Origin: JASLDZ01 sp964242625 | GTDB lineage: Bacteria; Pseudomonadota; Alphaproteobacteria; Caulobacterales; Caulobacteraceae | Direction of reading: 5' to 3' | Length of the DNA: 64,000 nt | Assembly: GCA_964242625.1 (NCBI GenBank) | Contig: CAXTAO010000001.1 | Location: 124,001 to 188,000 of the forward strand | In this document: positions 17,389-25,709 of the stretch, in pieces | Layout of the letters: every line of letters begins with the position of its first letter | How positions within the stretch are numbered: position 1 is the stretch's first letter | Position numbers and translations under genes: made by a program | Notes under the pieces: generated by a model | The model's input: only the letters and a program-made list of their open reading frames with translations | What the model was told of the DNA's origin: nothing | Databases searched by the model: none

Positions 17389-18524
17389 TGGCGGAACAGC
17401 TCGCGGGCGGTGATCACGCGCATGATCTCGTTGGTGCCCTCCAGGATCTGGTGCACCCGCAGGTCGCGCACGATGCGCTCGACGGGGTAGTCGCGCAGGT
17501 AGCCGTAGCCGCCGTGCAGCTGCAGCGCCTGGTTGGCCACCTCGAAGCCCGAGTCGGTGGCGAACCTCTTGGCCATCGCGCAGAGCTGGGTGGCCCGCGG
17601 GTCGCGGCGGTCCAGCGCGTCCGCTGCGTTGCGGATCATCAGCCGCGCGGCCTCGAGTTCGGTGGCCATGTCGGCGATCTTGAACTGCAGCCCCTGCTGC
17701 TCCTTCAGCGGCTTGCCGAAGGCGACGCGGGTCTGGAGGTGCGCCTTGGCGGTGTCGAGCGCCAGCCGCGCGCCGCCCAGCGAGCAGGCGCCGATGTTGA
17801 GCCGCCCGCCGTCCAGCCCGGTCATAGCGTAGCGGAACCCCTCGCCCTCCTTGCCCAGGAGGTTCGCCGCCGGCACGCGACAGTCGTCGAAGTTGACCTG
17901 GGCGGTGGGCTGGCTGTTCCAGCCCATCTTGCGCTCGGGCGCGCCGAACGACAGGCCGGGCGTGCCGTTCTCCACCACGATCGCGCTGATCCCCTTGGGC
18001 CCGTCGCCGCCCGTGCGCGCCATGACGACGTAGAGGTCCGACGTGCCCGCGCCCGAGATGAAGGCCTTGGAGCCGTTCAGCACGTAGTGATCGCCGTCGA
18101 GCCGGGCGGTGGTGCGCATGGCCGCGGCGTCCGACCCCGAGCCCGGCTCGGTCAGGCAGTAGGAGCCGATCCGCGCCATGGCGACGAGCGAGGGGAGGTA
18201 GCGCGCGCGCAGCTCCGTCCCGCCGAAGCGGTCGATCATCCACGAGACCATGTTGTGGATGGAGATGAAGGCGGCGGTGGAGACGTCGCCGTAGCTCAGC
18301 TCCTCGAAGATGATCGCGGCGTCCAGTCGGCTGAGCGCCGAGCCGCCGTGCTCCTCGCCGACGTAGATGCCGGCGAAGCCCAGTTCCGCGGCGCGACGCA
18401 TCACGTCGACGGGGAAGTGGTGCTCCTCATCCCAGCGAGCGGAGTGCGGCGCGAGCTCGGCGGCGGCGAACTGGCGCGCCGCCTCCTGGATGGCCTGCTG
18501 GTCGTCGTTGAGGGCGAAGTCCAT
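17385..18524 (-). CDS. Acyl-CoA dehydrogenase, probably isobutyryl-CoA dehydrogenase
   Basis: This 379-residue FAD flavoenzyme has the acyl-CoA dehydrogenase signatures CLTEPGSGSDAAAM and the C-terminal HQILEGTNEIMRVI, whose first Glu is the catalytic base position. Within a valine catabolic operon the expected reaction is isobutyryl-CoA to methacrylyl-CoA, with electrons passed to ETF. The ATG at 18524 begins the normal MDFALNDDQQAIQ N terminus. A longer in-frame extension upstream crosses the next gene and is rejected. A 108-codon membrane gene separates it from mmsA. Confidence 0.9.
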   Translation of the reverse strand: MDFALNDDQQAIQEAARQFAAAELAPHSARWDEEHHFPVDVMRRAAELGFAGIYVGEEHGGSALSRLDAAIIFEELSYGDVSTAAFISIHNMVSWMIDRFGGTELRARYLPSLVAMARIGSYCLTEPGSGSDAAAMRTTARLDGDHYVLNGSKAFISGAGTSDLYVVMARTGGDGPKGISAIVVENGTPGLSFGAPERKMGWNSQPTAQVNFDDCRVPAANLLGKEGEGFRYAMTGLDGGRLNIGACSLGGARLALDTAKAHLQTRVAFGKPLKEQQGLQFKIADMATELEAARLMIRNAADALDRRDPRATQLCAMAKRFATDSGFEVANQALQLHGGYGYLRDYPVERIVRDLRVHQILEGTNEIMRVITARELFRQ

Positions 18525-18532
18525 GTACTTAA

Positions 18533-18859
18533 TCAGCCGATGAAATGAGCGTCGATGACATGTACGATAACCCAACCGCCAGCTAGAACAGCTAAGACCG
18601 GCCACCAAGCGCCACGACCGGCTTTAATCTTGGCATCGTGCATCACCTGCAAGCCGAGCCATACCAAGTCGCCGATGGTGATCAAAAGCAGGATAGGAAA
18701 GGCCGACCCGAACCAGACTACCGCGTCACCCTCGCGCGCCACGCTCGCATCGCCACGAAGCTCGGGCTCTATCCAGGTCGATGAAGAGGCCCAAAGATAA
18801 GCAATCGCGCCAATGGCGTTGACAAGCAGGAGCCATTTGTCTCGCAGGAGCGCGGACAT
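18533..18859 (-). CDS. Small integral membrane protein of unknown function inside the valine operon
   Basis: This 108-residue protein has about three predicted membrane spans, near residues 8-26, 47-70 and 84-104. Short linkers include WIEPELRGDASVAREGD and a basic HDAKIKAGRG segment. It starts 2 bases after mmsA ends and stops 8 bases before the acyl-CoA dehydrogenase ATG, so it is clearly part of the operon. Its base composition is visibly lower in GC than the flanking genes, with codons such as TTG and ATT. I do not recognise a family. It could be a recent insertion, or a transporter-like or quality-control accessory; nothing in it decides. Confidence 0.65.
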   Translation of the reverse strand: MSALLRDKWLLLVNAIGAIAYLWASSSTWIEPELRGDASVAREGDAVVWFGSAFPILLLITIGDLVWLGLQVMHDAKIKAGRGAWWPVLAVLAGGWVIVHVIDAHFIG

Positions 18860-18861
18860 AA

Positions 18862-20370
18862 TCACCGCATCGTCGGGATGACGAAGGAGCTGTCCACGTG
18901 GGTGCCTTCCAGCGCCGTTTCCGGCCAGCGGGCGGTGACGGTCTTGACCTTGGTCCAGAACTTCACGCCCTCCATGCCGTGCTGGTTGGTGTCGCCGAAG
19001 GCCGAGCGCTTCCAGCCGCCGAAGGTGTGGTAGGCGACCGGCACCGGGATCGGCACGTTGATCCCGACCATGCCCACCTGCACGCGCGCCGCGAAATCGC
19101 GCGCCGCCCGGCCCGACTGAGTGAAGATCGCCACGCCGTTGCCGTAGGGGTGGTTGGAGGGAAGGGCGGCCGCCTCGTCGAAGGTCTCGGCGCGGACGAT
19201 CTGCAGCACGGGGCCGAAGATCTCCTCCTGGTAGGTCTTCATCTGCGGCTTCACGTGGTCGAACAGCGTGGGGCCGACGAAGAAGCCCTCCTTGTGGCCC
19301 TGCAGGGTGAAGCCGCGCCCGTCGACCACGAGCTCGGCGCCCTCCGCCGCACCTTGGGCGATGTAGTCCTCCACCTTGGCCTTGTGCGCGGCGGAGACCA
19401 CCGGGCCGTAGTGCGCCTCCGCGTCGGTGGAGACGCCTACGCGCAGGGTGGGGATCTCGGCCTCCATGCGGCGGCGCAGCTCGTCGGCGGTCTTCTGGCC
19501 CACCGGCACCACCACCGGCAGCGCCATGCACCGCTCGCCCGCCGAGCCGTAGGCCGCGCCCGCGAGGTCCTTGACCACCTGGTCCATGTCGGCGTCGGGC
19601 AGGACGATCCCGTGGTTCTTGGCCCCGCCCATGGCCTGCACGCGCTTTCCGGCGGCGGCGCCCTCCCGGTAGATGTAGTGGGCGATGTCGGACGAGCCCA
19701 CGAAGCTCACCGCCGCGATCCCCGGGTTCTTCAGTATGGCGTCCACCGCCGCCTTGTCGCCGTGCACCACGTTGAGCACGCCCGCGGGGCCGCCCGCCTC
19801 CATGAAGAGCTCGGCCAGGCGCACGGGCACGCCCGGGTCCTTCTCCGAAGGCTTGAGGATGAAGGCGTTGCCGCAGGCTACGGCCACGCCGAACATCCAC
19901 ATCGGGATCATGGCCGGGAAGTTGAACGGCGTGATCCCCGCGCCCACCCCCACCGGCTGGCGCATGGAGTAGACGTCGATCCCCGGCCCCGCGCCCTCGG
20001 TGTATTCGCCCTTGAGCGCGTGGGGGATGCCGCAGCAGAACTCGATCACCTCAAGCCCGCGCTGAACGTCGCCCTTCGAGTCGGCCACCACCTTGCCGTG
20101 CTCGGAGGAGAGGAGCTCGGCCAGCGCCTGCATGTCGCGCTCGACCAGGCGCTTGAACTCGAACATGACGCGCGCGCGGCGCTGGGGGTTGACCTGCGCC
20201 CAGCCGCGCTGCGCCTCGATCGCCACCTGCACAGCGGCGTCGAGCTCGGCGGCGGTGGCCAGCGGGACGCGGCCCTGAACCCGGCCGGTGTTGGGGTCGA
20301 AAATGTCCCCGAAGCGGCCCGACGCGCCCTCCACATGCTTTCCGCCAATGAAGTGGCGCACGTCAGCCAT
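18862..20370 (-). CDS. mmsA: CoA-acylating methylmalonate-semialdehyde dehydrogenase
   Basis: This 502-residue NAD-dependent aldehyde dehydrogenase converts methylmalonate semialdehyde plus CoA to propionyl-CoA and CO2. The start MADVRHFIGGKHVEG, ITPFNFPAMIPMWM, FVGSSDIAHYIY and the GAAYGSAGERCMALP segment with the catalytic Cys are all MmsA hallmarks. Its product feeds PccB at the operon's end. The gene lies 65 bases downstream of leuB on the same strand. Its ribosome-binding site lies inside a short hairpin. Length is normal for the family (about 500). Confidence 0.95.
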   Translation of the reverse strand: MADVRHFIGGKHVEGASGRFGDIFDPNTGRVQGRVPLATAAELDAAVQVAIEAQRGWAQVNPQRRARVMFEFKRLVERDMQALAELLSSEHGKVVADSKGDVQRGLEVIEFCCGIPHALKGEYTEGAGPGIDVYSMRQPVGVGAGITPFNFPAMIPMWMFGVAVACGNAFILKPSEKDPGVPVRLAELFMEAGGPAGVLNVVHGDKAAVDAILKNPGIAAVSFVGSSDIAHYIYREGAAAGKRVQAMGGAKNHGIVLPDADMDQVVKDLAGAAYGSAGERCMALPVVVPVGQKTADELRRRMEAEIPTLRVGVSTDAEAHYGPVVSAAHKAKVEDYIAQGAAEGAELVVDGRGFTLQGHKEGFFVGPTLFDHVKPQMKTYQEEIFGPVLQIVRAETFDEAAALPSNHPYGNGVAIFTQSGRAARDFAARVQVGMVGINVPIPVPVAYHTFGGWKRSAFGDTNQHGMEGVKFWTKVKTVTARWPETALEGTHVDSSFVIPTMR

Positions 20371-20375
20371 CGCGT

Positions 20376-20392
20376 CCTCCCGTTTCGGGAGG
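20376..20392 (-). promoter_or_regulatory. Hairpin enclosing the mmsA ribosome-binding site
   Basis: The 7-bp inverted repeat CCTCCCG-TTT-CGGGAGG lies 5 bases upstream of the mmsA ATG. On the coding strand its 3' arm contains GGGAGG, an ideal Shine-Dalgarno sequence. It lies between the end of leuB and mmsA. It could restrain mmsA translation, or act as a weak 3' structure for the upstream operon. It has no U-tract, so a simple intrinsic terminator is unlikely. Confidence 0.4.
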
Positions 20393-20435
20393 GCGTATCA
20401 CCCCGGCGGCCGAGAGGCCAACCGCGGCCGTGCGA

Positions 20436-21488
20436 TCAGGCGGCGAGCCGGTCGGCGATCGCGCGGGCGGCGGAGGTGGTGGACGCCTCGCCGCCGAGGT
20501 CGCCCGTGCGCGCCGAGCCGTCCTCAAGCGCGAGGGCGACCGCTGCCTCGAGCGCCGCCGCGGGCTCGGGAAGGTCCAGGCCGTCGCGCAGCAGCATGGC
20601 CGCCGCCCGGATCGCGCCCACCGGGTTGGCGAGGTCGCGGCCCGCGATGTCGGGCGCCGAGCCGTGGATCGGCTCGAACAGCCCCGGCCGCCCGGGATCG
20701 CCAAGCGCAGCGGAGGGCAGAAGGCCGATAGAGCCGGCCAGCACCGACGCCTCGTCCGACAGAATGTCGCCAAACATGTTTTCCGTCAGGATCACGTCGT
20801 AGCTCTTCGGCGCAAGGATCAGGCGCATGGCGGCGGAATCGACCAGCCCGTGCTCCAGCTCCACGTCGGTATAGCTGCGCCCGACACGCGTGACCGTCTC
20901 GCGCCACAGCCGGCTCGTCTCGATCACGTTGGCCTTGTCGATCGAGCTGACCTTGCGGCGGCGGCCGCGCGCGGCGCGGAAGGCGACGTGGGCGACGCGC
21001 TCGACCTCCTCCACCGTGTAGACGCACTCGTCGACAGCGCGCTCGGGGGTGCGGGTGCGCCGGCCGAAGTAGAGGCCGCCGGTCAGCTCGCGCACGATCA
21101 GGAGGTCCACGCCCTCGACCGCCTCGCGCTTCAGGGGCGAGCGATCGGCCAGCGCGGTCTCCACGATCACGGGGCGCAGGTTGGCGTAGAGCCCCATGGC
21201 CTTGCGGATGGCCAGGAGGCCCTCCTCGGGCCGGCGCGCCCCGCCGTCCCACTTCGGCCCGCCCACCGCGCCCAAGAAGACCCCGTCGGCGGCGAGGCAG
21301 GCGTCGCGGGTGGAGGCGGGCAGGGGATCGCCCTCGGCGTCGATGGCGGCGCCGCCGATCAGGTGCTCGGGGAAGTGGAACTCCAGGCCGAAGCGGGCGG
21401 CGGCGGTCTCCAGCACCCGGCGCGCGGCGGCGGTCACCTCCGGCCCGACGCCGTCGCCGGGCAGGAGCACGATCGTATGCGTGCTCAT
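20436..21488 (-). CDS. leuB: 3-isopropylmalate dehydrogenase
   Basis: This 350-residue enzyme oxidatively decarboxylates 3-isopropylmalate to 2-ketoisocaproate in leucine synthesis. It carries the N-terminal LLPGDGVGPEVT, the substrate-binding RELTGGLYFG loop and the C-terminal EPIHGSAPDIAG NAD-binding motif. The ATG overlaps the leuD stop codon by four bases. It is the distal gene of the nine-gene branched-chain biosynthetic run. Only 65 bases separate it from the valine catabolic operon downstream. Confidence 0.95.
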   Translation of the reverse strand: MSTHTIVLLPGDGVGPEVTAAARRVLETAAARFGLEFHFPEHLIGGAAIDAEGDPLPASTRDACLAADGVFLGAVGGPKWDGGARRPEEGLLAIRKAMGLYANLRPVIVETALADRSPLKREAVEGVDLLIVRELTGGLYFGRRTRTPERAVDECVYTVEEVERVAHVAFRAARGRRRKVSSIDKANVIETSRLWRETVTRVGRSYTDVELEHGLVDSAAMRLILAPKSYDVILTENMFGDILSDEASVLAGSIGLLPSAALGDPGRPGLFEPIHGSAPDIAGRDLANPVGAIRAAAMLLRDGLDLPEPAAALEAAVALALEDGSARTGDLGGEASTTSAARAIADRLAA

Positions 21489-22066
21489 GCGGCGGCGCGC
21501 GCCTCCCACGCCGCGATCGCGGGCAGGCGCTTCAGGAGGTAGCCCAGCGTGTCCACGCCCTCGAGCAGGCACGCGCGGCTGAAGCTGTCGATATCGAAAC
21601 GCGCCACGTGGTCGCCGAAGCTGAGCTCTCCCGCGGCGAGGTCGACGGTCGTCTCGCGCCCGGGGACGGCCAGGAGTTCGGCGTGGGTGGCGGGGTCGAC
21701 CACCACGGGCAGGAGCCCCGTCTTCAGCGCGTTGGAGCGGAAGATGTCGCCCATGCTCGTCGAGACCACCGCGCGAAAACCCCAGTCGAGGAGCGCCCAG
21801 GGCGCGTGCTCGCGCGAGGAGCCGCAGCCGAAGTTGTCCCCGGCGACCAGGATGCGGTGGGTGGCGGCGTCGGCGGTGTTGAGCGGGCAATCGGCGCGCA
21901 GGCCGCCGTTGGCGTCGCGTCGCCAGTCGTGAAAGGCGGCCGCGCCCAGTCCCTCGCGCGTGGTGGTGGTGAGGAAGCGCGCGGGGATGATCTGGTCGGT
22001 GTCGATGTTGGCGTCCGGCAGCACCACGGTGTGCGAGGTCAGGGTGCGGAAAGGCTCACCCGACAT
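21485..22066 (-). CDS. leuD: 3-isopropylmalate dehydratase small subunit
   Basis: This 193-residue small subunit pairs with LeuC to isomerise 2-isopropylmalate to 3-isopropylmalate. It has the NIDTDQIIPARFL segment near residue 20 and the NFGCGSSREHAPWAL loop near residue 78, the standard swivelling-domain signatures. Its start overlaps the leuC end by 11 bases, and its stop codon overlaps the leuB start by four. Confidence 0.95.
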   Translation of the reverse strand: MSGEPFRTLTSHTVVLPDANIDTDQIIPARFLTTTTREGLGAAAFHDWRRDANGGLRADCPLNTADAATHRILVAGDNFGCGSSREHAPWALLDWGFRAVVSTSMGDIFRSNALKTGLLPVVVDPATHAELLAVPGRETTVDLAAGELSFGDHVARFDIDSFSRACLLEGVDTLGYLLKRLPAIAAWEARAAA

Positions 22067-23504
22067 AGCCGGCCTCCAGATAGGGGCGGGGGTCGACGAG
22101 ACACCCGGCGATTGCCGACGCCGCGGCGGTGACGGGCGAGGCCAGGACGGTGCGCGCGCCCGGGCCCTGGCGCCCCTCGAAGTTGCGGTTGGAGGTCGAC
22201 ACCGCGCGCTGGCCAGGCGCCACCAGGTCGCCGTTCATGGCCAGGCACATGGAGCAGCCGGGCAGGCGCCACTCGGCCCCGGCGGCGGTGAACACCTCGT
22301 CCAGCCCCTCGGCCTCGGCGGCGGCGGCCACCGCCTCCGATCCCGGCGAGACCAGCATGCGCACGCCCGCGGCCACCCGCCGGTTTCGCAGGACCGAGGC
22401 GGCGGCCCGCAGATCGGACAACCTCCCATTGGTGCAGGAGCCCACGAACACCACGTCGATCGGCTGGCCCGCGATCGCCGCCCCGCCCTCCCAGCCCATG
22501 TAGGCGCGCGCACGATCCGCCGTCGCGTCGCCGCCTGCGGGGATCAGCGCGTCGAGCGCTATGGCGGCGTCGGGCGTCGTGCCCCAGGTCGCCATGGGCT
22601 TGAGTCGCGAGCCGTCGACGCGGACCTCACGGTCGAATGGGGCGTCGGCGTCGGAGGCGAGCGCCGCCCAGCGCGCGCAGGCGGCGTCGAAGTCCGCGCC
22701 CCGCGGCGCGTGCGACCGGCCGCGCAGCCAGGCGAAGGTCGCCCCGTCCGGCGCGACGAGCCCCGCCCGCGCGCCGCACTCGATCGACATGTTGCAGAGC
22801 GTCATGCGCCCTTCCATCGAGAGCGCGCGCACCGCCTCGCCGGCGTATTCGATCACAGAGCCCGTGCCGCCGCCGAAGCCCAGGGTGGAGATCACCGCCA
22901 GCGCCAGGTCCTTGGCGAACACGCCCGCGGGCAGGCGCCCGTCCACCGTCACCCGCAACGAGCGCGGCTTGCGCTGCAGGAGCGCCTGCGTCGCCAGCAC
23001 GTGGCCGACCTCGGACGTGCCGATGCCGAACGCCAGCGCCCCGAAGGCCCCGTGCGTCGAGGTGTGGCTGTCGCCGCAGACCACCGTCATGCCGGGCTGG
23101 GTGAGGCCGAGCTCCGGCCCCATGACGTGCACCACGCCGCGCAGCCCGCTGTCGAAATCGGCCAGCGGTATGCCGTGGCGGGCCGCGTTGGCGCGCAGGG
23201 TCTCTACCTGCGCCTCCGACTGCGGCGTGTGCCAGGGTCGGCGGCCCTGCGCGTCGGGCGGAAGGGTGGGCGTCGAGTGGTCGAGCGTGGCGAAGGTGCG
23301 GTCGGGCCGGCGCACGGGGAGGCCCCGCGCGTCGAGTTCGGCGAACGCTTGCGGGCTCGTGACTTCGTGGACGAGGTGGAGGTCGACGCCGATCACCGCA
23401 GGCGCTTCGGCCGTCTCCGCCTCGATGACGTGGGCGTCCCACACCTTGTCGAACAGCGAGCGCGGCCGTGCGACGGCGGCGGGCGGCGCCTGGTCCAGCG
23501 TCAC
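22056..23504 (-). CDS. leuC: 3-isopropylmalate dehydratase large subunit
   Basis: This roughly 482-residue aconitase-family subunit carries the [4Fe-4S] cluster. Recognisable parts are RSLFDKVWDAHVI at the start, VCGDSHTSTHGAFGA, the VGSCTNGR Cys motif, and the CSMCLAMN pair of cluster Cys. I chose the GTG at 23504, which begins VTLDQAPP 4 bases after ilvE ends and gives the usual family length. An ATG at 23537 would extend it by 11 residues into ilvE. The far longer frame upstream is a shadow. Confidence 0.93.
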   Translation of the reverse strand: MTLDQAPPAAVARPRSLFDKVWDAHVIEAETAEAPAVIGVDLHLVHEVTSPQAFAELDARGLPVRRPDRTFATLDHSTPTLPPDAQGRRPWHTPQSEAQVETLRANAARHGIPLADFDSGLRGVVHVMGPELGLTQPGMTVVCGDSHTSTHGAFGALAFGIGTSEVGHVLATQALLQRKPRSLRVTVDGRLPAGVFAKDLALAVISTLGFGGGTGSVIEYAGEAVRALSMEGRMTLCNMSIECGARAGLVAPDGATFAWLRGRSHAPRGADFDAACARWAALASDADAPFDREVRVDGSRLKPMATWGTTPDAAIALDALIPAGGDATADRARAYMGWEGGAAIAGQPIDVVFVGSCTNGRLSDLRAAASVLRNRRVAAGVRMLVSPGSEAVAAAAEAEGLDEVFTAAGAEWRLPGCSMCLAMNGDLVAPGQRAVSTSNRNFEGRQGPGARTVLASPVTAAASAIAGCLVDPRPYLEAGYVG

Positions 23505-23508
23505 GGGG

Positions 23509-24510
23509 CTATACGGCGAACGCCGGCTCGCGGGCATGGGCGCGCTCCTCTTCGGCTGAGTGAGCGGGCGGGGTCGGGGCCGACGCGCCGATCGGCTCGA
23601 GCCAGCCGTGGCGGTCAGGCGTCGATCCGTCGAACAGGCCGTGGAACAGCGCCTGCACGCGGCGGGTGACGGGGCCCGGACCCGCGCAGCGCGTCGTGAT
23701 CCCGTCCACCGAACGCACGGGCGTGATCTCGGCGGCGGTGCCGGAGAAGAACACCTCGTCGGCGACGTAGAGCGCCTCGCGCGGCAGCGCCTGCTCGACG
23801 ACGGCGATCCCTGCGTCGGCGCACAGCTTGAACACTGTGTCGCGGGTGATGCCGACAAGTATGGATGCGGCGGCGGGCGGGGTGACGACACGCCCGTCCT
23901 TCACGATGAAGAGGTTCTCGCCGGCGCCCTCGGAGAGCCGCCCGTCCGTTCCCAGCGCTATGCCTTCCGCGAAGCCGCGGGTCGTCGCCTCGCGCCCGAT
24001 CAGGTAGCCGGACAGGTAGTTGCCGCCGGCCTTGGCGCCTGTCGGCGTGGTGTTGGGGGCCGCGCGCTGCCAGGACGAGATGCAGACGTCCACGCCCTTG
24101 GCCACGCCCTCCTCGCCCAGGTAGGCGCCCCACGGGAAGGCGGCGATCGCGACATCCACCTTGAGGTGCTCCGGCGCCGGGGTCACGCCCATGCCGCACG
24201 CGCCCAGAAACGCAATGGGCCGGATGTAGGCCGCGCCCAAGCCGTTGGCGCGCACCACCGCGCGGCAGGCCTCGACCAGCTCGTCCGCCCCTTGCGGCGG
24301 AGCGAAGCCGTACATGCGGCAGCTGTCGTAGAGCCGCGCGATGTGGTCGCTCAGCCGGAAGGCGCACGGCCCGCTCGGCGTGTCGTACACGCGCACGCCT
24401 TCGAACATGGAGGTGCCGTAGTGCAGGGCGTGGCTCATCACGTGGATGCGCGCGTCGGCCCAGGGCGTCATCTCGCCGTTGACCCAGATGAACTCGGCGA
24501 GCGGGCTCAC
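23509..24510 (-). CDS. ilvE: Branched-chain amino acid aminotransferase
   Basis: This 333-residue class IV PLP aminotransferase makes valine, leucine and isoleucine from their keto acids. Signatures are IWVNGEMTPWADARIHV, HYGTSMFEGVRVYD, the GAKAGGNYLSG segment with the PLP Lys, and the EGAGENLFIVKDG stretch. The GTG start at 24510 overlaps the leuA stop codon (GTGA). Its position between leuA and leuC lets one transcript supply every step from keto acid to amino acid. Confidence 0.94.
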   Translation of the reverse strand: MSPLAEFIWVNGEMTPWADARIHVMSHALHYGTSMFEGVRVYDTPSGPCAFRLSDHIARLYDSCRMYGFAPPQGADELVEACRAVVRANGLGAAYIRPIAFLGACGMGVTPAPEHLKVDVAIAAFPWGAYLGEEGVAKGVDVCISSWQRAAPNTTPTGAKAGGNYLSGYLIGREATTRGFAEGIALGTDGRLSEGAGENLFIVKDGRVVTPPAAASILVGITRDTVFKLCADAGIAVVEQALPREALYVADEVFFSGTAAEITPVRSVDGITTRCAGPGPVTRRVQALFHGLFDGSTPDRHGWLEPIGASAPTPPAHSAEEERAHAREPAFAV

Positions 24511-25709
24511 GCGGCGGTCTCCATGCGGTCGAACTGGGATGCCAGGGGGGCGAGCACGTCCAAGAGCTCGACGTCGTCCACCACGCCGATCTGGTCGGCG
24601 CGCGCCTTGAAGGCGGCGAAGGCGACCGGCAGCTGGTTGGCGCGCAGAGGAAAGCCCAGCCGCTCGGCCCGCTCGGCGAAGGCGTGGCGGCCCGAGTGCT
24701 TGCCGAGCACGAGGCTCGTGCCCTCGAAGCCCACGTCCTGCGGGCGCATGATCTCGTAGGTGCGGCTGTCGGCCATCATGCCGTGCTGGTGGATGCCTGC
24801 CTCGTGGGCGAAGGCGTTCCTGCCCACCACCGCCTTGTTGCGCGCGATGGGCTCGCCTGTGACGCGGCACAGCGCGCGGCTGGCCTCCAGAAGGCGCGGC
24901 GTGTCGATGGCGGTGTCGCAGCCGTAGTGGTCGGCGCGGGTGCGCAGCGCCATAACCACTTCCTCCAGCGCGCAGTTGCCCGCGCGCTCGCCGATGCCGT
25001 TGATGGCGCCCTCCACCTGGCGCGCGCCGGCGTGCACGGCGGCCAGGCTGTTGGCCGTCGCCATGCCGAGGTCGTCGTGGCAGTGGGTGGAGAAGATGGC
25101 GCCCGGCCGGTCCACCGCCGCGATCAGCGCGCGGAAAATCTCGCCGATCTCGGCCGGGGTGGAGTAGCCGACCGTGTCGGGCGCATTCAGCGTGCGCGCG
25201 CCCGCATCGAACGCCGCCTGCATCACCTCCGCCAGGAACTCGGGCTCGGTGCGGATCGCGTCTTCCGCGGAGAACTCCACGTCGCAGCAGTAGGTCCGCG
25301 CGTACTCCACCGCGCGGACCGCGGCGGCCTTCACCTCGGCACGGGTCATCCTGAGCTTGTGCTCGCGATGGATCGGCGAGGTGGCGATGAAGACGTGGAT
25401 GCGCCCACGCGTGGCCGGCTGGATGGCGCGGGCGGCGGCGCGGATATCGCCTTCGTTGGCGCGGGCAAGCGAGCAGATCGTCGGCCCCTCGATCTCGCCG
25501 GCGACGCGCCGTATCGCCTCCTCGTCGCCGGGCGAAGCGGCGGCGAAGCCCGCCTCCATGACGTCCACCCCAAGCGCCGCGAGGCAGCGTGCGACCTCGA
25601 CCTTCTCCTGCGGCCCCATGCTGTAGCCGGGGGCCTGCTCGCCGTCGCGCAGGGTGGTGTCGAAGACGATGACCCGCTCGGGCGCGGGCGCGGCGGGCGC
25701 GGGAGTCAT
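24507..25709 (-). CDS. leuA: 2-isopropylmalate synthase lacking the C-terminal regulatory domain
   Basis: This 400-residue enzyme condenses acetyl-CoA with 2-ketoisovalerate as the first leucine-specific step. The catalytic TIM barrel is complete: DTTLRDGEQAPG near residue 18, THCHDDLGMATAN with metal-binding His, and NAFAHEAGIHQHGM. It ends soon after the linker subdomains, about 115 residues short of the usual 515-residue LeuA, so the leucine-binding LeuA dimer domain is missing. The stop codon overlaps ilvE, so this is the natural end, not a frameshift. I chose ATG 25709, which overlaps the ilvN stop codon; a GTG nine bases upstream is possible. Homocitrate or citramalate synthase are alternatives, but the operon favours LeuA. 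Confidence 0.87.
   Translation of the reverse strand: MTPAPAAPAPERVIVFDTTLRDGEQAPGYSMGPQEKVEVARCLAALGVDVMEAGFAAASPGDEEAIRRVAGEIEGPTICSLARANEGDIRAAARAIQPATRGRIHVFIATSPIHREHKLRMTRAEVKAAAVRAVEYARTYCCDVEFSAEDAIRTEPEFLAEVMQAAFDAGARTLNAPDTVGYSTPAEIGEIFRALIAAVDRPGAIFSTHCHDDLGMATANSLAAVHAGARQVEGAINGIGERAGNCALEEVVMALRTRADHYGCDTAIDTPRLLEASRALCRVTGEPIARNKAVVGRNAFAHEAGIHQHGMMADSRTYEIMRPQDVGFEGTSLVLGKHSGRHAFAERAERLGFPLRANQLPVAFAAFKARADQIGVVDDVELLDVLAPLASQFDRMETAA

Noticed and set aside
18898..20802. Plus-strand 634-codon frame opposite mmsA
   Set aside because: Antisense to a convincing aldehyde dehydrogenase; its sequence is His/Arg/Ala-rich with no recognisable domain.
24507..25709. LeuA truncated by a frameshift
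   Set aside because: No regulatory-domain sequence is found in other frames downstream; ilvE begins at once on the stop codon.
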